From NCBI GenBank assembly GCA_027533425.1, contig JAPZUD010000004.1, positions 62,001 through 126,000 of the forward strand: a DNA stretch of 64,000 bases, in the 5' to 3' direction. Positions 39,872 through 48,648 of this stretch are shown piece by piece. Position numbers and translations under genes: made by a program. Source of the DNA: Beijerinckiaceae bacterium (lineage in GTDB: Bacteria; Pseudomonadota; Alphaproteobacteria; Rhizobiales; Beijerinckiaceae). The notes beneath the pieces were generated by a model that worked only from the letters and a program-made list of their open reading frames with translations, ran no database searches and was not told where the DNA came from. Numbering within the stretch: position 1 is the first letter of the stretch; every line of letters starts with the position of its first letter.

Positions 39872-41968
39872 ATGACGATGCACCCGTTCCAGCGCCTCCT
39901 GGCCTTCGCCGTTGCGGCCATGTCCATCCTGGCGATCGCCCTGAACCTCGCCGGACTTGTCGGCCAGGTGCCGCTTTATGTCTCGGTGGCCGGCCTTGTC
40001 CTTGCCGGCGGCATGCTGGCGACACCCGGGATCGGCGCCTATCTCCGCTTCTTCATTGTCTTCTACGGGTTAGGCTATCTCGTGCTGATGGCCGTCGTGA
40101 TCCTCGGCGGCCTGACCGGGCTGGGCTGGCTCAAGCTTGTTCCGCCGCTCACCGCCTTCACCGCCGCCGCGTTCGGCCTGCTCGCCATCCTGCTGGCGCG
40201 ACTGCCGATCACCCGGCGGGTCTTCGCCATTGCCGATCCCTATTTCGAGACGACCGATCGCGGCACGCTCAGCCTCTGGCCGATCCCGAAGGTCAATGCG
40301 CCGGAACGCTGGATCGCCTTCGTCCTCCTGGGCGTGATCATCGTGATCAATCTCGCCCAGGTGGGCATCACCGTGCGGCTCAACCAGTGGAACCGCGAAT
40401 TCTATGATTCCATCCAGAACAAGAACCAGCCGGAATTCTGGCGCCAGCTTCTGGAAGTCTGGATGCCGATCGTTGCGGTTTTCATCCTGTCCAACATCAT
40501 CGAACTGGTTCTGGTTTCACTTTACAAGATCCGCTGGCGCGAATGGATGACGAACCGCCTCTCCGGCCGGTGGCTCGACAACAGCACGCATTACACGCTG
40601 CAATTCGGGCATGCCATCGACAACCCCGACCAGCGCATCCAGGAGGATGTCCGGAAATATACCGAGACCACCTACACGCTGACGATCCAGATGATCGCGC
40701 AGATCTCGTCGCTGGTCTCCTTCTCGGTCATCCTCTGGAATCTCTCCGCCAACCTGCCGATTCCAGGCACCGAAACGAAGCTGCCGGGCATGCTGTTCTG
40801 GATTGCCCTTGTCTATGCCGGGATCGGCACGATCCTCGCGCATTTCATCGGCCGCCGCCTGATCCGGCTCAATTTCGAGCAGGAGAAATATGAGGCGGAT
40901 TTCCGCTATCTGCTCGCCCGGCTGCGTGAGTTCAACGAGCCCATCGCCCTGCTCCGGGGCGAGCCCACCGAAAAGCAGCGCCTTGGCGGGCGCTTCCGCC
41001 GCGTCGCCACGAACTACATGGAGATTATCGGCGTCGCGAAATGGCTCAATGCCTTCACGAGCTTCTACGGCATGGCCAACAGCGTCATCCCGATCGTGAT
41101 CCTCGCGCCGTTCTATTTCCTCGACAAGATTACGCTCGGGGTGATGTTCCAGACCGCCAGCGCCTTCGGGCGTGTCGATGCCGCGCTCTCGTTCTTCATT
41201 GATCGCTACTCGACCATCGCCGATTACAAGGCCGTGGTGGACCGCCTGACCGGCTTCGAGCAATCCATCGATTCCGCGCGGGAAACGCAAGAGGCCACGG
41301 CGATCCGGCCGGCCCGCGCGAACAGCCCCGACCTCGTCATCCCGCAGCTGGAACTCGCCTTGCCCGATGGCCGGACCATCGCCCGCATCCGCGATCTCAC
41401 CTTCCGCAAGGGCCAGCGCACCTTGCTGGTCGGGCCCTCCGGGTCCGGGAAATCGACGTTGTTCCGTGCGATATCCGGCATCTGGCCCTTCGGCTCCGGC
41501 ACGGTGGATATCCCCGCCGGGGCGAGCGTGATGTTGCTCCCGCAGCGGCCTTACATCCCGATGGGCTCCCTGCGCGGCGCCGTCTCCTATCCTGCCGCCG
41601 AGGGCGCGCATGATGATGCGTCGATCGTTGCTGCACTCGAGGCTGTTCGCCTGCCCGTCCTTGTCACGCGGCTCGACGAGGAGGCGAACTGGTCGCAGGT
41701 TCTCTCCGGCGGCGAACAGCAGCGCCTCGCCGTGGCGCGGGCGCTGCTGGCCCGGCCGGACTGGCTGCTCCTTGACGAATCCACCTCCGCGCTTGATGAG
41801 CCGCTCGAGGATGCAATCTATGCCGCGATCGCGCGACTCCTGCCGGAAACCTCGGTCATCTCGATCGGTCACCGCTCGAGCCTGATCGACAACCATGATC
41901 GCCGCGTCGAGATGCGGATGGGCCCTGATTCGCTCTACAGCATCGAGGAAACCCGTCAGCCTGCGTAA
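39872..41968 (+). CDS. SbmA/BacA-like ABC transporter (ABCD family)
   Basis: 698 residues: an extended N-terminal membrane region, an SbmA/BacA-type transmembrane domain (about 155-430, including RLNQWNREFYDSIQNKN and REWMTNRLSGRWLDN), then a C-terminal ATPase with Walker A VGPSGSGKSTLFRAI near residue 525, signature LSGGEQQRLAVARALL and Walker B WLLLDESTSALDEP. It belongs to the group with BacA-related and ABCD proteins, which move peptides or very-long-chain fatty acids. Unlike SbmA itself it has its own ATPase. An intrinsic terminator follows. Confidence 0.9.
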   Translation: MTMHPFQRLLAFAVAAMSILAIALNLAGLVGQVPLYVSVAGLVLAGGMLATPGIGAYLRFFIVFYGLGYLVLMAVVILGGLTGLGWLKLVPPLTAFTAAAFGLLAILLARLPITRRVFAIADPYFETTDRGTLSLWPIPKVNAPERWIAFVLLGVIIVINLAQVGITVRLNQWNREFYDSIQNKNQPEFWRQLLEVWMPIVAVFILSNIIELVLVSLYKIRWREWMTNRLSGRWLDNSTHYTLQFGHAIDNPDQRIQEDVRKYTETTYTLTIQMIAQISSLVSFSVILWNLSANLPIPGTETKLPGMLFWIALVYAGIGTILAHFIGRRLIRLNFEQEKYEADFRYLLARLREFNEPIALLRGEPTEKQRLGGRFRRVATNYMEIIGVAKWLNAFTSFYGMANSVIPIVILAPFYFLDKITLGVMFQTASAFGRVDAALSFFIDRYSTIADYKAVVDRLTGFEQSIDSARETQEATAIRPARANSPDLVIPQLELALPDGRTIARIRDLTFRKGQRTLLVGPSGSGKSTLFRAISGIWPFGSGTVDIPAGASVMLLPQRPYIPMGSLRGAVSYPAAEGAHDDASIVAALEAVRLPVLVTRLDEEANWSQVLSGGEQQRLAVARALLARPDWLLLDESTSALDEPLEDAIYAAIARLLPETSVISIGHRSSLIDNHDRRVEMRMGPDSLYSIEETRQPA

Positions 41969-42064
41969 TCATACGTGGCATTTTGGGTGATCCATCCGCA
42001 AAAGGCGGGCGTAAGATCGACAAGACGCGCCGATGGTTTGCCCCCCGCTCGCCTCGTGCGCTTC

Positions 42065-42099
42065 AAGAGGTCGCTTGCCCCCCGCGAGCGACCTCTTTT
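42065..42099 (+). terminator. Intrinsic terminator after the SbmA-like gene
   Basis: AAGAGGTCGCT (42065-42075) pairs perfectly with AGCGACCTCTT (42087-42097), 11-nt loop, ending TTTTC. The loop half TTGCCCCCCGC is a direct repeat of the same run about 40 bp upstream. Confidence 0.85.
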
Positions 42100-42123
42100 C
42101 TGTTGGGATTCCGGGCGAGCCCC

Positions 42124-43119
42124 TCAGGCGATGGCGCGGAGATCCGGCACGCGGCGCGACTCCAGCGCCTGGCTCAGCTTGTCGAAGAGCGGGTTCTCGA
42201 TGCTGAAGGCGTAATCCACCTCCGAGACGAGCACGCGCGCGGCGCCAAGGCGGAGCAGCGTATCGGCCGTCTCGGCCACCCGATCCTTCGGAAGGAACAG
42301 CGTCAGGTCCTGCGGGCCCTCGGCGAGGATCCGGCCATCCTGCGCGGCCATCCGGGCGTCCTCTGAAACGGGACCGCCGAAATAGGCCGCAACCCGGCGA
42401 TGGCTGCGGGCTTCCTCCTCGGCATGGATGCGTGCCAGCACCGAGCGGGCGCGCTCCAGCATGTCCGGGCGCCAGTCCGCCTGCAGCGAGGCGACGAGAT
42501 TGGCCTCGGATTTCAGCATCGTGCCGTCATCCAGCACCTTCAGCGCATTCGCGGCGAGCGTCGCACCCGTCGTGGTGATGTCGACGATGATCTCCGCCGT
42601 GCCGGCGGCCGGCGCACCTTCGGTGGCGCCGAGGCTCTCGACGATCCGGTAATCCGCAATGCCGTGTTTCTTGAAGAAACGCCGCGTCAGGTTGACATAT
42701 TTGGTCGCGACCCGGAGGCGGCGCTGCTTCCGGTGCCGGAAATCTGCGGCGACTTCCTCGATATCGGCCATGTCATGCACGTCGATCCACGCCTCAGGCA
42801 CAGCGACAACAACATTCGCATGGCCGAAGCCGAGGGGCGCCAGCATCTCGACCTTGGAGGCCGGATCAGCCAGCTGCTCGGACAGGAGGTCCGCGCCGGT
42901 CACGCCGAAATGCACCGCACCGCGCGCCAGCTCGCCGGCAATTTCCGAAGCCGAGAGGAAAGCGATCTCGATCCCCTCGAGCCCTTTCACCGCGCCGCGA
43001 TAGTCGCGGGCGCCGCGCGGCTGGATGATCGGCATCCCGGCCCGTGCGAAAAAGGCGAAGGTGTTTTCCTGCAGGCGCCCCTTGGAGGGGATGCCGATGG
43101 TCAGCGGCGCATCCGTCAT
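42124..43119 (-). CDS. hisG: ATP phosphoribosyltransferase catalytic subunit (HisG)
   Basis: 331 residues, the catalytic subunit of the first histidine-biosynthesis step (ATP + PRPP to phosphoribosyl-ATP). The type that requires HisZ is indicated by the adjoining hisZ gene. Motifs include GIPSKGRLQENT at the start, FGVTGADLL, and the PRPP loop DITTTGATLAANAL near residue 178. It overlaps hisZ by 4 bp (ATGA), so the two subunits are translationally coupled. Confidence 0.95.
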   Translation of the reverse strand: MTDAPLTIGIPSKGRLQENTFAFFARAGMPIIQPRGARDYRGAVKGLEGIEIAFLSASEIAGELARGAVHFGVTGADLLSEQLADPASKVEMLAPLGFGHANVVVAVPEAWIDVHDMADIEEVAADFRHRKQRRLRVATKYVNLTRRFFKKHGIADYRIVESLGATEGAPAAGTAEIIVDITTTGATLAANALKVLDDGTMLKSEANLVASLQADWRPDMLERARSVLARIHAEEEARSHRRVAAYFGGPVSEDARMAAQDGRILAEGPQDLTLFLPKDRVAETADTLLRLGAARVLVSEVDYAFSIENPLFDKLSQALESRRVPDLRAIA

Positions 43120-44276
43120 ACCGCCATCTCCCGGACCAGCCGGTCCATCCAGATCGCCGCGCCGATACCCGGCACCGTGCGGCCCATGCGTTCGAACAGC
43201 CGGTCATAGCGGCCCCCGGCGGCAAGCGGGCGCGGCGCACCGTCCAGCCGGAGGTCGAAGACGAAGCCGGAATAATAATCGAGGCTGCGCGAGAACCCGG
43301 CCGCGGCGCGGATTTTCACCAGCGGCAGGCCGCGCGCTTCCATGAAGCCGGTCCGCATCTCGAACCGGTCGATTGCAGCCGAAAGGTCGAGCCCGGCCTC
43401 GCCGGCCAGCTGCCGCAAGGCCTGCGCCACCTGGTCGGGGTCGCCGCCGATGCCGAGGAAGCGGCGCAGGATTTCCGCCTGTTCCGGGCCGAGCTGCTGC
43501 GCATCTTCCCGCGCTCTCTGGAGGAACCGGCCGGCAATATCCTCGGCCGTGCGTCCGCCCGTGGCGGTAATGCCGGCCATGGAGAGCAGGTCCTTGACGA
43601 AGGCCTTGGCCTCCTGCGGATCGGCGCCCTTCAGCGCATCGAGCACGCCGGAATAGCGCGTCAGGCCGCGCGGCTCCTGCTTCCGGTCCGCAAGGCGCTG
43701 CGGATCAAGCAGGCTGCCGAGCCGCCCCTCGCCGAGGGCCAAAGCCAGCCGCCGGCTCGTGACGCCATCGAGCGCGAGCGCCTCGAGCAGGCTCGAAAAC
43801 AGGCCGAGATCGCCGATTGTGATGCCGAGGGCGCCCTCGCCGATCACATCGGTCACGGCCGAATAGGTTTCGGCCAGCACATCGGCATCGGCGGCCTCGC
43901 GGTCATTCCGCCCGATGGATTCGAGGCTGACCTGCGTGAACTCGCCGCTTTCGCCGGGCCGGTGGCGGAAGACCGGGCCGACAAAGACCTGGTCGAGCCG
44001 ACGGCCAACAATGCCGGATTTCAGATAGGCGAGGGCTGCGGGAATCGTGAATTCCGGCCTGAGGCACCATTCCTCGCCATCCTCGTTGGTGGTCAGGAAC
44101 AGGCGGCCGCGAATATCCTCGCCCGAGAGTTCAAGGAACGGATCGGCCGGCTGGAGCACCGGAACCTCGGCCGCCTGGTAGCCGGCCCGATGCAGCCGCG
44201 CCATCAGGCGGCTGAGATCGTCGGCTTGCGGTTGGGGCCGCGCGAGGCGGGCCGCTGTCTCGGGTCGTTCGCTCAT
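43116..44276 (-). CDS. hisZ: ATP phosphoribosyltransferase regulatory subunit (HisZ)
   Basis: A 386-residue HisRS paralog without aminoacylation activity that assembles with HisG and mediates histidine feedback. Class II synthetase-like motifs are present in reduced form (VFVGPVFRHRPGESGEF near residue 98; AAGGRYDRLFERMG near the end). The ATG at 44276 gives MSERPETAARL; upstream sequence is low-complexity and lacks a ribosome site. It lies 158 bp downstream of hisS on the same strand. Confidence 0.92.
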   Translation of the reverse strand: MSERPETAARLARPQPQADDLSRLMARLHRAGYQAAEVPVLQPADPFLELSGEDIRGRLFLTTNEDGEEWCLRPEFTIPAALAYLKSGIVGRRLDQVFVGPVFRHRPGESGEFTQVSLESIGRNDREAADADVLAETYSAVTDVIGEGALGITIGDLGLFSSLLEALALDGVTSRRLALALGEGRLGSLLDPQRLADRKQEPRGLTRYSGVLDALKGADPQEAKAFVKDLLSMAGITATGGRTAEDIAGRFLQRAREDAQQLGPEQAEILRRFLGIGGDPDQVAQALRQLAGEAGLDLSAAIDRFEMRTGFMEARGLPLVKIRAAAGFSRSLDYYSGFVFDLRLDGAPRPLAAGGRYDRLFERMGRTVPGIGAAIWMDRLVREMAV

Positions 44277-44434
44277 CGGGTCTCGCCGCAAGGGCGCTCC
44301 TGCAGAGGGCCGGGACTGGTCCGGCCTGCCGGCGCGACCCTGCCCATCATCGACCCTGCCCATACCAGCCTGCTTGCACAGAGGCGAGCGGAAACCGCGA
44401 TCGCGCTTAATCCTTTGCGTTAAGGCCGGGCCCC

Positions 44435-45907
44435 TCAGCCCCGTTGCCGCGCCAGCACGTCGCGGATCGCCGGGACGAGGCCGGAAACCGGCACCTCGAA
44501 CTGCGCCTTGGCCTGCAGGGCGAGATATTCCTCGCGGTCCTTGGTGGCCGAGAGCGTGGCGCCGAGGATCAGGTCCTTCACCTGCGCTGTGCCCTTCTCG
44601 CGTTCGTTCGAGCCCTGGATGATGGCGATGGGCGAGGCGCGGCGATCGGCATATTTCATCTGCGCCTTCATGCCGGCGCTGCCGAGATAGATTTCGGCGC
44701 GGATGCCCTCGCCGCGCAAGGCCGCGACCATCTGCTGGTAGCTCGCCATCGCCGCGACATCGCGGTCCATCGCCAGAACCAGCACGGGCCCGTCCAGCGG
44801 CCGGGTCGAGACCTTGCCGAGCGCCTGCAGGGCCGCCAGCAGCCGCGACACGCCGATGGAAAACCCGGTCGCCGGCACCGGTTCATTGAGGAAGCGCGAG
44901 ACGAGGCCATCATAGCGCCCGCCGCCACCCACCGAGCCAAAGCGGACAGGCCGGCCGTCCTCGTCCTTCACCTCGAACAGGAGTTCAGCCTCGAAGACCG
45001 GGCCGGTATAATATTCGAGCCCGCGGACGACGCTCGGGTCGATGCGGATGCGGTCCGGACCATAGCCGGCGGCGGTGACGAGGGCCTCTATCTGACGCAG
45101 TTCGTCCTGCCCAGCCCGCCCCGTATCGTTTGCCGCTTCCGGCTGTTCGGACAGCGGCTTCAATCCTGCGCGAAGCAGGGCAACCTGATCGAGCGAGAGG
45201 CCGGCACCCTTTGTGAAGTCGCCGCTTTCATCAAGGCGACCTTCGCCAAGCAGTTTGGTGACTTCTGTCCAGTCAAACTTGTCCAGCTTATCAATTGCCC
45301 GCAGCACGATCAGCCGGCGCGCGGCATTCTCCTCGCCGCCAAGGCCGATCGCCTCCATCACGCCGTCGAGGATCTTGCGGTTATTGACCTTGATCACATA
45401 GGAGCCGCGCGGAATCCCCAGCGCCTCCATCGTATCCGCCGCCATCATGCAGATCTCGGCATCGGCGGCCACGCTGGCCGCACCCACCGTATCGGCATCG
45501 AATTGCATGAATTGCCGGAAGCGCCCGGGCCCCGGCTTCTCGTTGCGGAACACCCAGCCGGCGCGATAGCTGCGATAGGGCTTGGGCAGGGTCTGCCAGT
45601 TCTCGGCGCAATAGCGGGCCAGCGGCGCCGTCAGGTCATAGCGCAGGCTCATCCATTGCTCGTCATCGTCGCGCAGGGAGAAGACGCCGGCATTCGGCCG
45701 GTCCTGATCGGGAAGGAACTTGCCCAGGGCATCCGTATATTCGAGGAACGGTGTCTCGACCGGGTCAAAGCCGTAGCGCTGGTAGACCTCGCGGATCGTC
45801 GCCATCATGGCTTCGGTGGCCATGATATCGGCGGGCGTGCGGTCGGGCAGGCCGCGCGGGCGGCGGGCTTCGGTCTTGTCGGAACGGGCTGTGCTGTCGG
45901 TGCTCAT
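44435..45907 (-). CDS. hisS: Histidyl-tRNA synthetase
   Basis: A 490-residue class II aminoacyl-tRNA synthetase. Motif 2 is [22 protein letters not shown] near residue 118 (histidyl-AMP site), with the HisRS-specific [12 protein letters not shown] near residue 308 and [13 protein letters not shown]. An insert near residues 215-285 is codon-atypical. First gene of the hisS-hisZ-hisG run, which couples tRNA charging and histidine synthesis. Confidence 0.96.
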   Translation of the reverse strand: MSTDSTARSDKTEARRPRGLPDRTPADIMATEAMMATIREVYQRYGFDPVETPFLEYTDALGKFLPDQDRPNAGVFSLRDDDEQWMSLRYDLTAPLARYCAENWQTLPKPYRSYRAGWVFRNEKPGPGRFRQFMQFDADTVGAASVAADAEICMMAADTMEALGIPRGSYVIKVNNRKILDGVMEAIGLGGEENAARRLIVLRAIDKLDKFDWTEVTKLLGEGRLDESGDFTKGAGLSLDQVALLRAGLKPLSEQPEAANDTGRAGQDELRQIEALVTAAGYGPDRIRIDPSVVRGLEYYTGPVFEAELLFEVKDEDGRPVRFGSVGGGGRYDGLVSRFLNEPVPATGFSIGVSRLLAALQALGKVSTRPLDGPVLVLAMDRDVAAMASYQQMVAALRGEGIRAEIYLGSAGMKAQMKYADRRASPIAIIQGSNEREKGTAQVKDLILGATLSATKDREEYLALQAKAQFEVPVSGLVPAIRDVLARQRG

Positions 45908-45961
45908 GCCGGGGGCTTTATCGCCACCGGCGCGGCTTGTCACGCCTCAAGCATCAAGGCG

Positions 45962-46192
45962 TCACGCGTGCCGCGCTTCGAGCGTGGCATAGAGATCATG
46001 CAGCGCGTCGATGTCATTCTCTTCCGGCGGGCGGCCATGGGCCGCATCGAACCGGGCCGAGATCTCGCGATTCGCGAGCAACAGCAGGATCGCCTCCCTC
46101 GGCGCCAGATCGGCATGGCGCCCGGATTCCTCCGGGCTCAGTGCCACCCCAAAACGCGCGAACAAGGCCTTGAGCAGGTCGGCATCCGTCAT
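45962..46192 (-). CDS. Small hypothetical protein
   Basis: About 76 residues, acidic and helical, family not recognised (contains LAPREAILLLLANREISARFD and ENDIDALHDLYATLEARHA near the end). The ATG at 46192 has GGGAG 9 nt upstream; alternatives at 46201 (ATG) and 46216 (GTG) are possible. It lies 54 bp upstream of hisS on the same strand and may share its transcript. No catalytic motif is visible. Confidence 0.6.
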   Translation of the reverse strand: MTDADLLKALFARFGVALSPEESGRHADLAPREAILLLLANREISARFDAAHGRPPEENDIDALHDLYATLEARHA

Positions 46193-46275
46193 GATCGCCA
46201 TCTCCCGGTTCCGCACAACGAATCCAAGCAGATATAGGCTATCACGACGCTGCCGGCCTGCCTACCAGCGAAGAA

Positions 46276-47628
46276 TTACGCGACCGCGCGGATCAGCTTG
46301 CCGAGCTTGTCCACGGTCTCGTCGATCTGCGCTTCCGAGATGATCAGCGGCGGGGTGAGCGCCAGCGTCTCGCCGGTATTGCGCACCATGAAGCCGTAAT
46401 CCTCGAAGCCGCGATGCATCGCCGTGTAGGCCCGCTTGCCGAACGCGTCCGGGATCGAGGCGAGGTCGATCGCCGCCGTCAGCCCGACTGTGCGGATATC
46501 GAGCACGTTGGGCGAACCCTTGAGCGAGTGGATTGCATCGGCCCAGATCGGCTCGAGCTTGCGGGCGCGCTCGAACAGATCCTCGTCGCGATAGACATCG
46601 AGCGTCGCCATGGCGGCAGCGCAGGCCAGCGGATGGGCCGAATAGGTATAACCGTGGAAGAACTCCACCATATGCTCCGGGCCCTTCATGAAGGCCTCGT
46701 GGATATGCTTCCGGGCGATGACGCCGCCCATTGGCACCGTGCCCGAGGTCACGCCCTTGGCGAAGGTGATCATGTCCGGCACCACGCCATAGCGCTCCGC
46801 CGCGAAGGAGGTGCCGAGCCGGCCGAAGCCGCAGATCACCTCGTCGAAGATCAGCAGGATGCCATACTTGTCGCAAATCTCGCGCAGGCGCTTGAGATAG
46901 CCCTTCGGCGTCGGCAGCACGCCGGTCGATCCGGCCATCGGCTCGACGATGACGGCAGCGATCGTCGAGGCATCATGCAGGGCGACGATCCGCTCGAGAT
47001 CATCGGCCAGATGCGCGCCCCATTCCGGCTCGCCCTTGGTGAAGGCCTGCTCGGCCCGGTTGTAAGTGTGGGGCAGATGGTCGACATGCGGCAGGAGCTG
47101 GGTGGCGAAGGCCTTGCGGTTGGCCAGCATGCCGCCGACCGAGATGCCGCCGAAACCGATGCCGTGATAGCCACGCTCGCGGCCGATCAGCCGGCAGCGA
47201 TTGCCTTCGCCCTTCGCATGGAAATAGCCGATCGCCATTTTCAGCGCGGTATCGACGGCTTCCGAGCCCGAATTCACGAAGAAGACGTGGTCGAGATCGC
47301 CCGGCGCCATCGAGGCGATGCGCGAGGCGAGCTGGAACCCGAGGGGATGCGCGAACTGGAACGGCGGCGAGTAATCCAGCGTCTCGGCCTGGGCCTTGAT
47401 CGCCTCGACGATCGGATCGCGGTTATGGCCGGCATTGCAGCACCAGAGGCCGGCGGTCGTATCCATGATCTCGCGGCCGTCATTGGTGTAATAATGCATG
47501 TCCTTCGAGCGCGAGACGATGCGCGGTGCCTTCTTGAAGGCACGCTCGGCCGTAAAGGGCATCCAGAAGGCCTCGAGGTCATTCGGCTGCGAAAGGGTCG
47601 TGATCGGCTGGGCGCCGGACTTGGCCAT
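46276..47628 (-). CDS. Class III aminotransferase, beta-alanine-pyruvate type
   Basis: A 450-residue PLP enzyme of the omega-amino acid:pyruvate group, starting with LEAFWMPFTAERAFKKAPR, the run typical of beta-alanine-pyruvate transaminase. PLP contacts are in NSGSEAVDTALKM near residue 118, LLIFDEVICGFGRLG near residue 258, and the Schiff-base Lys in ITFAKGVTSG near residue 288. Likely substrates are beta-alanine or other omega-amines with pyruvate. No malonate-semialdehyde dehydrogenase is adjacent. GGAG precedes the ATG. Confidence 0.9.
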   Translation of the reverse strand: MAKSGAQPITTLSQPNDLEAFWMPFTAERAFKKAPRIVSRSKDMHYYTNDGREIMDTTAGLWCCNAGHNRDPIVEAIKAQAETLDYSPPFQFAHPLGFQLASRIASMAPGDLDHVFFVNSGSEAVDTALKMAIGYFHAKGEGNRCRLIGRERGYHGIGFGGISVGGMLANRKAFATQLLPHVDHLPHTYNRAEQAFTKGEPEWGAHLADDLERIVALHDASTIAAVIVEPMAGSTGVLPTPKGYLKRLREICDKYGILLIFDEVICGFGRLGTSFAAERYGVVPDMITFAKGVTSGTVPMGGVIARKHIHEAFMKGPEHMVEFFHGYTYSAHPLACAAAMATLDVYRDEDLFERARKLEPIWADAIHSLKGSPNVLDIRTVGLTAAIDLASIPDAFGKRAYTAMHRGFEDYGFMVRNTGETLALTPPLIISEAQIDETVDKLGKLIRAVA

Positions 47629-47744
47629 GGGAATCTCCGCGCAAGTTTGTTGCGAGCGCTGCCAGCGCCCGGAAATAGCAGCGAGGATACGCCCCTCGGG
47701 GAAGGAAACAACCCCTGAAAGCGGCGCGGGATTAGTGGAATAAT

Positions 47745-47966
47745 CTATTGCGCCGCGGGAGGGAGGATGTCGTATCCGGCGGCATGGATCGCCTGCTCGA
47801 AAGCGGCCCGGTCCTTCGTCGCGGCGCTGATCCGTACGGACTTGCCCGGAAGGTCGACCGCCACTTTCGCGCCGGGGTCGATCCGGGTGATCGCGCGGGT
47901 CACGGATTGGGCACAGCCCTCGCAGGCCATGCCGTCAACGCCGAGTGTGAGATCCTGTTCAGCCAT
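47745..47966 (-). CDS. copZ: Heavy-metal-associated (CopZ-like) chaperone
   Basis: A 73-residue single HMA domain with the metal motif GMACEGC (C15, C18), typical of Cu(I) chaperones. A CopA-type ATPase is not adjacent. It lies 15 nt after a Rid-family gene with GGAGGAG before the ATG, so the two are co-transcribed, an unusual pairing. Zn or Hg binding is a less likely alternative. Confidence 0.85.
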   Translation of the reverse strand: MAEQDLTLGVDGMACEGCAQSVTRAITRIDPGAKVAVDLPGKSVRISAATKDRAAFEQAIHAAGYDILPPAAQ

Positions 47967-47981
47967 GGCCGACTCCTCCGC

Positions 47982-48464
47982 TCATTCCTGCCCGGCCGGC
48001 CGGGCCCGGTGGCTTCCTCCGCCGCCCGTCGCGCCGATCTCGGCTTCTCGCGGCATGTCGAGGAAGGCCATTTCGGCATCCTCGCAGACCGCTTCGCCCT
48101 CGATCTCGACGAGATAGGCAGGCGACGCAAGGGCCGCAACCTCGACATAGGTCGCGGCAACAAGATGGCCGCCGAGCCTACGGTCCCGGATGGTCCTGTA
48201 AAGCCCGACGGAACCCGGCACGGTGGCATAGACCACTATCTTCACGAGATCCTGCACCGCCATGCCCGCCTCGCGCAGAACCGCCTCGAGATTGTCCCAG
48301 GCCAGTTCCATCTGGCCGGCGAGATCGGATGCCGGCGTCCCGTCGAGCGTGATCCCGACCTGTCCGGAAACCAGCAGCCGGCGCGACCGGCCCGAATGCA
48401 CAATGCCATGGGCATAATGGGAAGCAGGCGGGGCGATCGAGCGCGGGTTGATGATCCGGGGCAT
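47982..48464 (-). CDS. Rid (RidA/YjgF) family protein
   Basis: 160 residues of the Rid family, with LLVSGQVGITLDG, NLEAVLREAGMAVQDLVKI and a C-terminal extension rich in Gly and Ala. RidA hydrolyses reactive enamine/imine intermediates; this one lacks the exact Arg-containing RidA end (segment reads PAYLVEIEGEAVCED), so it may belong to another Rid subgroup with unknown substrate. AAAGGA precedes the ATG. First gene of a two-gene unit with copZ. Confidence 0.85.
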   Translation of the reverse strand: MPRIINPRSIAPPASHYAHGIVHSGRSRRLLVSGQVGITLDGTPASDLAGQMELAWDNLEAVLREAGMAVQDLVKIVVYATVPGSVGLYRTIRDRRLGGHLVAATYVEVAALASPAYLVEIEGEAVCEDAEMAFLDMPREAEIGATGGGGSHRARPAGQE

Positions 48465-48648
48465 GCGTTCCTTTCGGCGGGTTCGGGCTTCCGCCCCATT
48501 CCTAGCAACCTCGCCGTGACCAAGACTAGCGGGGCTGCGGGGCCTTGCACAACGTTGATTTCCACAGGCCGTTGCAGGGAAGGAGTCTCGCTATTGCATT
48601 CTGGACAAAGTAGCTTTGACTGAAGTGATTCGTTGTCTCTCCCGACAC

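Noticed and set aside
42001-42099. Two TTGCCCCCCGC runs as a repeat element or recombination site
   Set aside because: Only two 11-bp copies; one is simply the loop of the terminator. Too short to support more.
44400-44425. TTAA-N9-TTAA resembling a CtrA site between hisS and hisZ
   Set aside because: CtrA sites have a 7-bp spacer. It lies inside the his gene run, and no cell-cycle gene is near.
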